Assembly (NCBI RefSeq): GCF_000732945.1
Contig: NZ_CP008944.1
Location: forward strand, 2,174,263-2,238,262
Reading direction: 5' to 3'
DNA: 64,000 bases
Source of the DNA: Corynebacterium atypicum
Lineage (GTDB): Bacteria > Actinomycetota > Actinomycetes > Mycobacteriales > Mycobacteriaceae
Under the pieces are notes generated by a model. That model had not been told where the DNA came from, searched no databases, and saw only the letters and a program-made list of their open reading frames with translations. How positions within the stretch are numbered: position 1 is the stretch's first letter; every line of letters starts with the position of its first letter. This document shows, piece by piece, positions 63,201-64,000 of the stretch. A program made the position numbers and the translations under genes.

Positions 63201-64000
63201 CCGCACCAAACCCAGCGCTGCCCCCCTTTAAGCACGATGTTGACGTGACGGACGGGCCCGTCGCTGATGGCTGTCCACTGCCCGTCGAAAACACTTCGAC
63301 GAAGGGGCCTGGTCGCTAGCTGTTGGTCGATAGGTAGCGGTCTAAACACGTTGGTCGTTAGCTGTTGGTCGTTTTCGCGGTGTGGTGGTCGATAGGGCGG
63401 GCTGTATCGACGTGGTGGTCTCGACGACAGTGATAAAAGACCGTCGTGGTGAATGAGCCGCGTGACTGTTGGCCGAGTGGCCCTTTACCGGGTGGTCCTT
63501 TTATTGGGTGGCTTTTGTCCGCTTCGTGTCTTGTGGCGGGGTCGTTTTCGTGGAGGATCTTCCGCATGGGTTTCTCGGTCTCGCGCAGACGCGGCGAGCG
63601 CGCTTAAGTTTTTTCGGGTGGTGTCTCACGCGGGGCCGGGCTTTTGGGTCTTGCTCGGGATGTCACGAAGGTCGACACGGTTGTCTGGCGTGCGTGCGTT
63701 TGTCCAGGTTGGTTCGCGGGACGGTCACACGGTGTCGACTTGTGTGACACCGGCATACCGGCAGGCCTGGCCCTTGGGGCTGGTGGGACCGTTTACCGTG
63801 CGGTTTACTGGTGCTGTGGGCTGGTGTTAGCCCACACATCGCCGGCAGGCCGGTCGTCGGGGGGGGAACCAGGCAGGATGTGTGACAAGCGATCTTTGAT
63901 CACCGGGGGGGGCGGTGCGCGCGAAAAAAATACCGCCCCGCCAGAAACCGACCAGCCGGGCGTGCTCACACACACCCTACGGGGTCGGCCGCCTGACGGG
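63201..64000. other. 800-bp region without a supportable gene
   Basis: The plus strand turns G/T-rich and codon-like periodicity is lost; the open frames here give low-complexity translations without recognisable motifs or ribosome binding sites. It contains a 20-bp repeat pair, GTGGTGGTC copies, three perfect hairpins (63730-63752, 63815-63836, 63909-63939), and runs of eight or more Gs at 63859-63866 and 63905-63912. The identity of the following element, beyond the window edge, is unknown. Confidence 0.5.
63310..63371. repeat. TGGTCG-type 20-bp direct repeat
   Basis: TGGTCG(C/T)TAGCTG followed by TTGGTCG occurs at 63310-63329 and 63352-63371, 19 of 20 bases identical, 42 bp apart. Two further GTGGTGGTC copies lie at 63382-63390 and 63412-63420, 30 bp apart. 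Confidence 0.65.

Noticed and set aside
63358..63567. 69-residue minus-strand frame starting MRKILHENDP in the right-hand tract
   Set aside because: It begins with a plausible codon pattern, but this fades into the TGGTCG repeats. There is no ribosome binding site and no recognisable family.
63453..63830. 125-residue open frame in the right-hand tract
   Set aside because: No ribosome binding site, no motif, and the overlapping frames look equally good; better treated as non-coding.

Overview
The window is a high-GC chromosomal segment of a mycolic-acid-containing actinobacterium, almost certainly a Corynebacterium. The reasons are gene content and order: trmB-NYN protein-mmpL, then accD3-pks13-fadD32-elrF-mycolyltransferases, then aftB-ubiA-PAP2 phosphatase-glfT2-glf, then serS-pheA-lcpB and ldhA-pyk2, sodA/msrA, hrrSA and mcbR. 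This is the arrangement known from C. glutamicum, and its first half also matches the M. tuberculosis Rv0206c-Rv0208c and Rv3799c-Rv3811 blocks. I cannot name the species from sequence alone.

Layout. (1) 0-2 kb: two coupled minus-strand genes of unknown function, the second apparently frameshifted and cut by the window edge. (2) 2-8 kb: trmB, a NYN-domain protein, an MmpL3-type trehalose monomycolate exporter, a flippase-like membrane protein and a DUF3054 protein. (3) 8-22 kb, minus strand: the mycolate condensation module (accD3, pks13, fadD32), a cutinase-like envelope regulator (elrF), a DUF732 lipoprotein and two secreted mycolyltransferases, one with four LGFP repeats. (4) 22-30 kb, minus strand: arabinogalactan genes aftB, ubiA, decaprenylphosphoryl-phosphoribose phosphatase, glfT2, a 75-residue unknown and glf. 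(5) 30-41.5 kb: an LGFP-bearing amidase, HAD phosphatase, plsC, serS, a septum-formation-family protein, a zinc protease, a frameshifted phosphoglycerate-mutase-like gene, pheA, an amidase and an LCP ligase. (6) 41.5-48.3 kb: DUF5926, glpQ, a pyk2 pseudogene with two in-frame stops, ldhA, msrA and sodA. (7) 48.4-53.8 kb: a membrane-anchored cupredoxin protein, a LysR/MFS pair, a DUF6474 protein and Lsr2. (8) 53.9-63.2 kb: the haem-responsive HrrSA system, a DUF2020 lipoprotein, a 51-residue membrane peptide, a class E/F sortase, a YidC paralogue, McbR, a GlsB-type protein, a universal stress protein, a 48-residue porin-like peptide and an RluA-family pseudouridine synthase. (9) 63.2-64 kb: no supportable gene, but short repeats and hairpins.

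How the genes work together. FadD32 activates a meromycolic acyl chain, AccD3 is part of the carboxylase that supplies the second chain, and Pks13 condenses them. MmpL exports the trehalose ester. The mycolyltransferases transfer mycolate onto the arabinogalactan built by GlfT2, Glf, UbiA, the PAP2 phosphatase and AftB, and the LCP protein belongs to the family that attaches this polymer to peptidoglycan. The window is therefore mostly one cell-envelope assembly region.

The most unusual observations are two very short unannotated peptide genes (8098-8193 and 61981-62127), a pervasive leaderless-promoter pattern (a -10-like hexamer ending 6-8 nt before the start codon of about a dozen genes), divergent hrrS/lipoprotein genes whose start codons share one CATG, decay of pyk2 and of the phosphoglycerate-mutase-like gene, an Lsr2 with RGK instead of RGR, and the repeat-rich last 800 bases.
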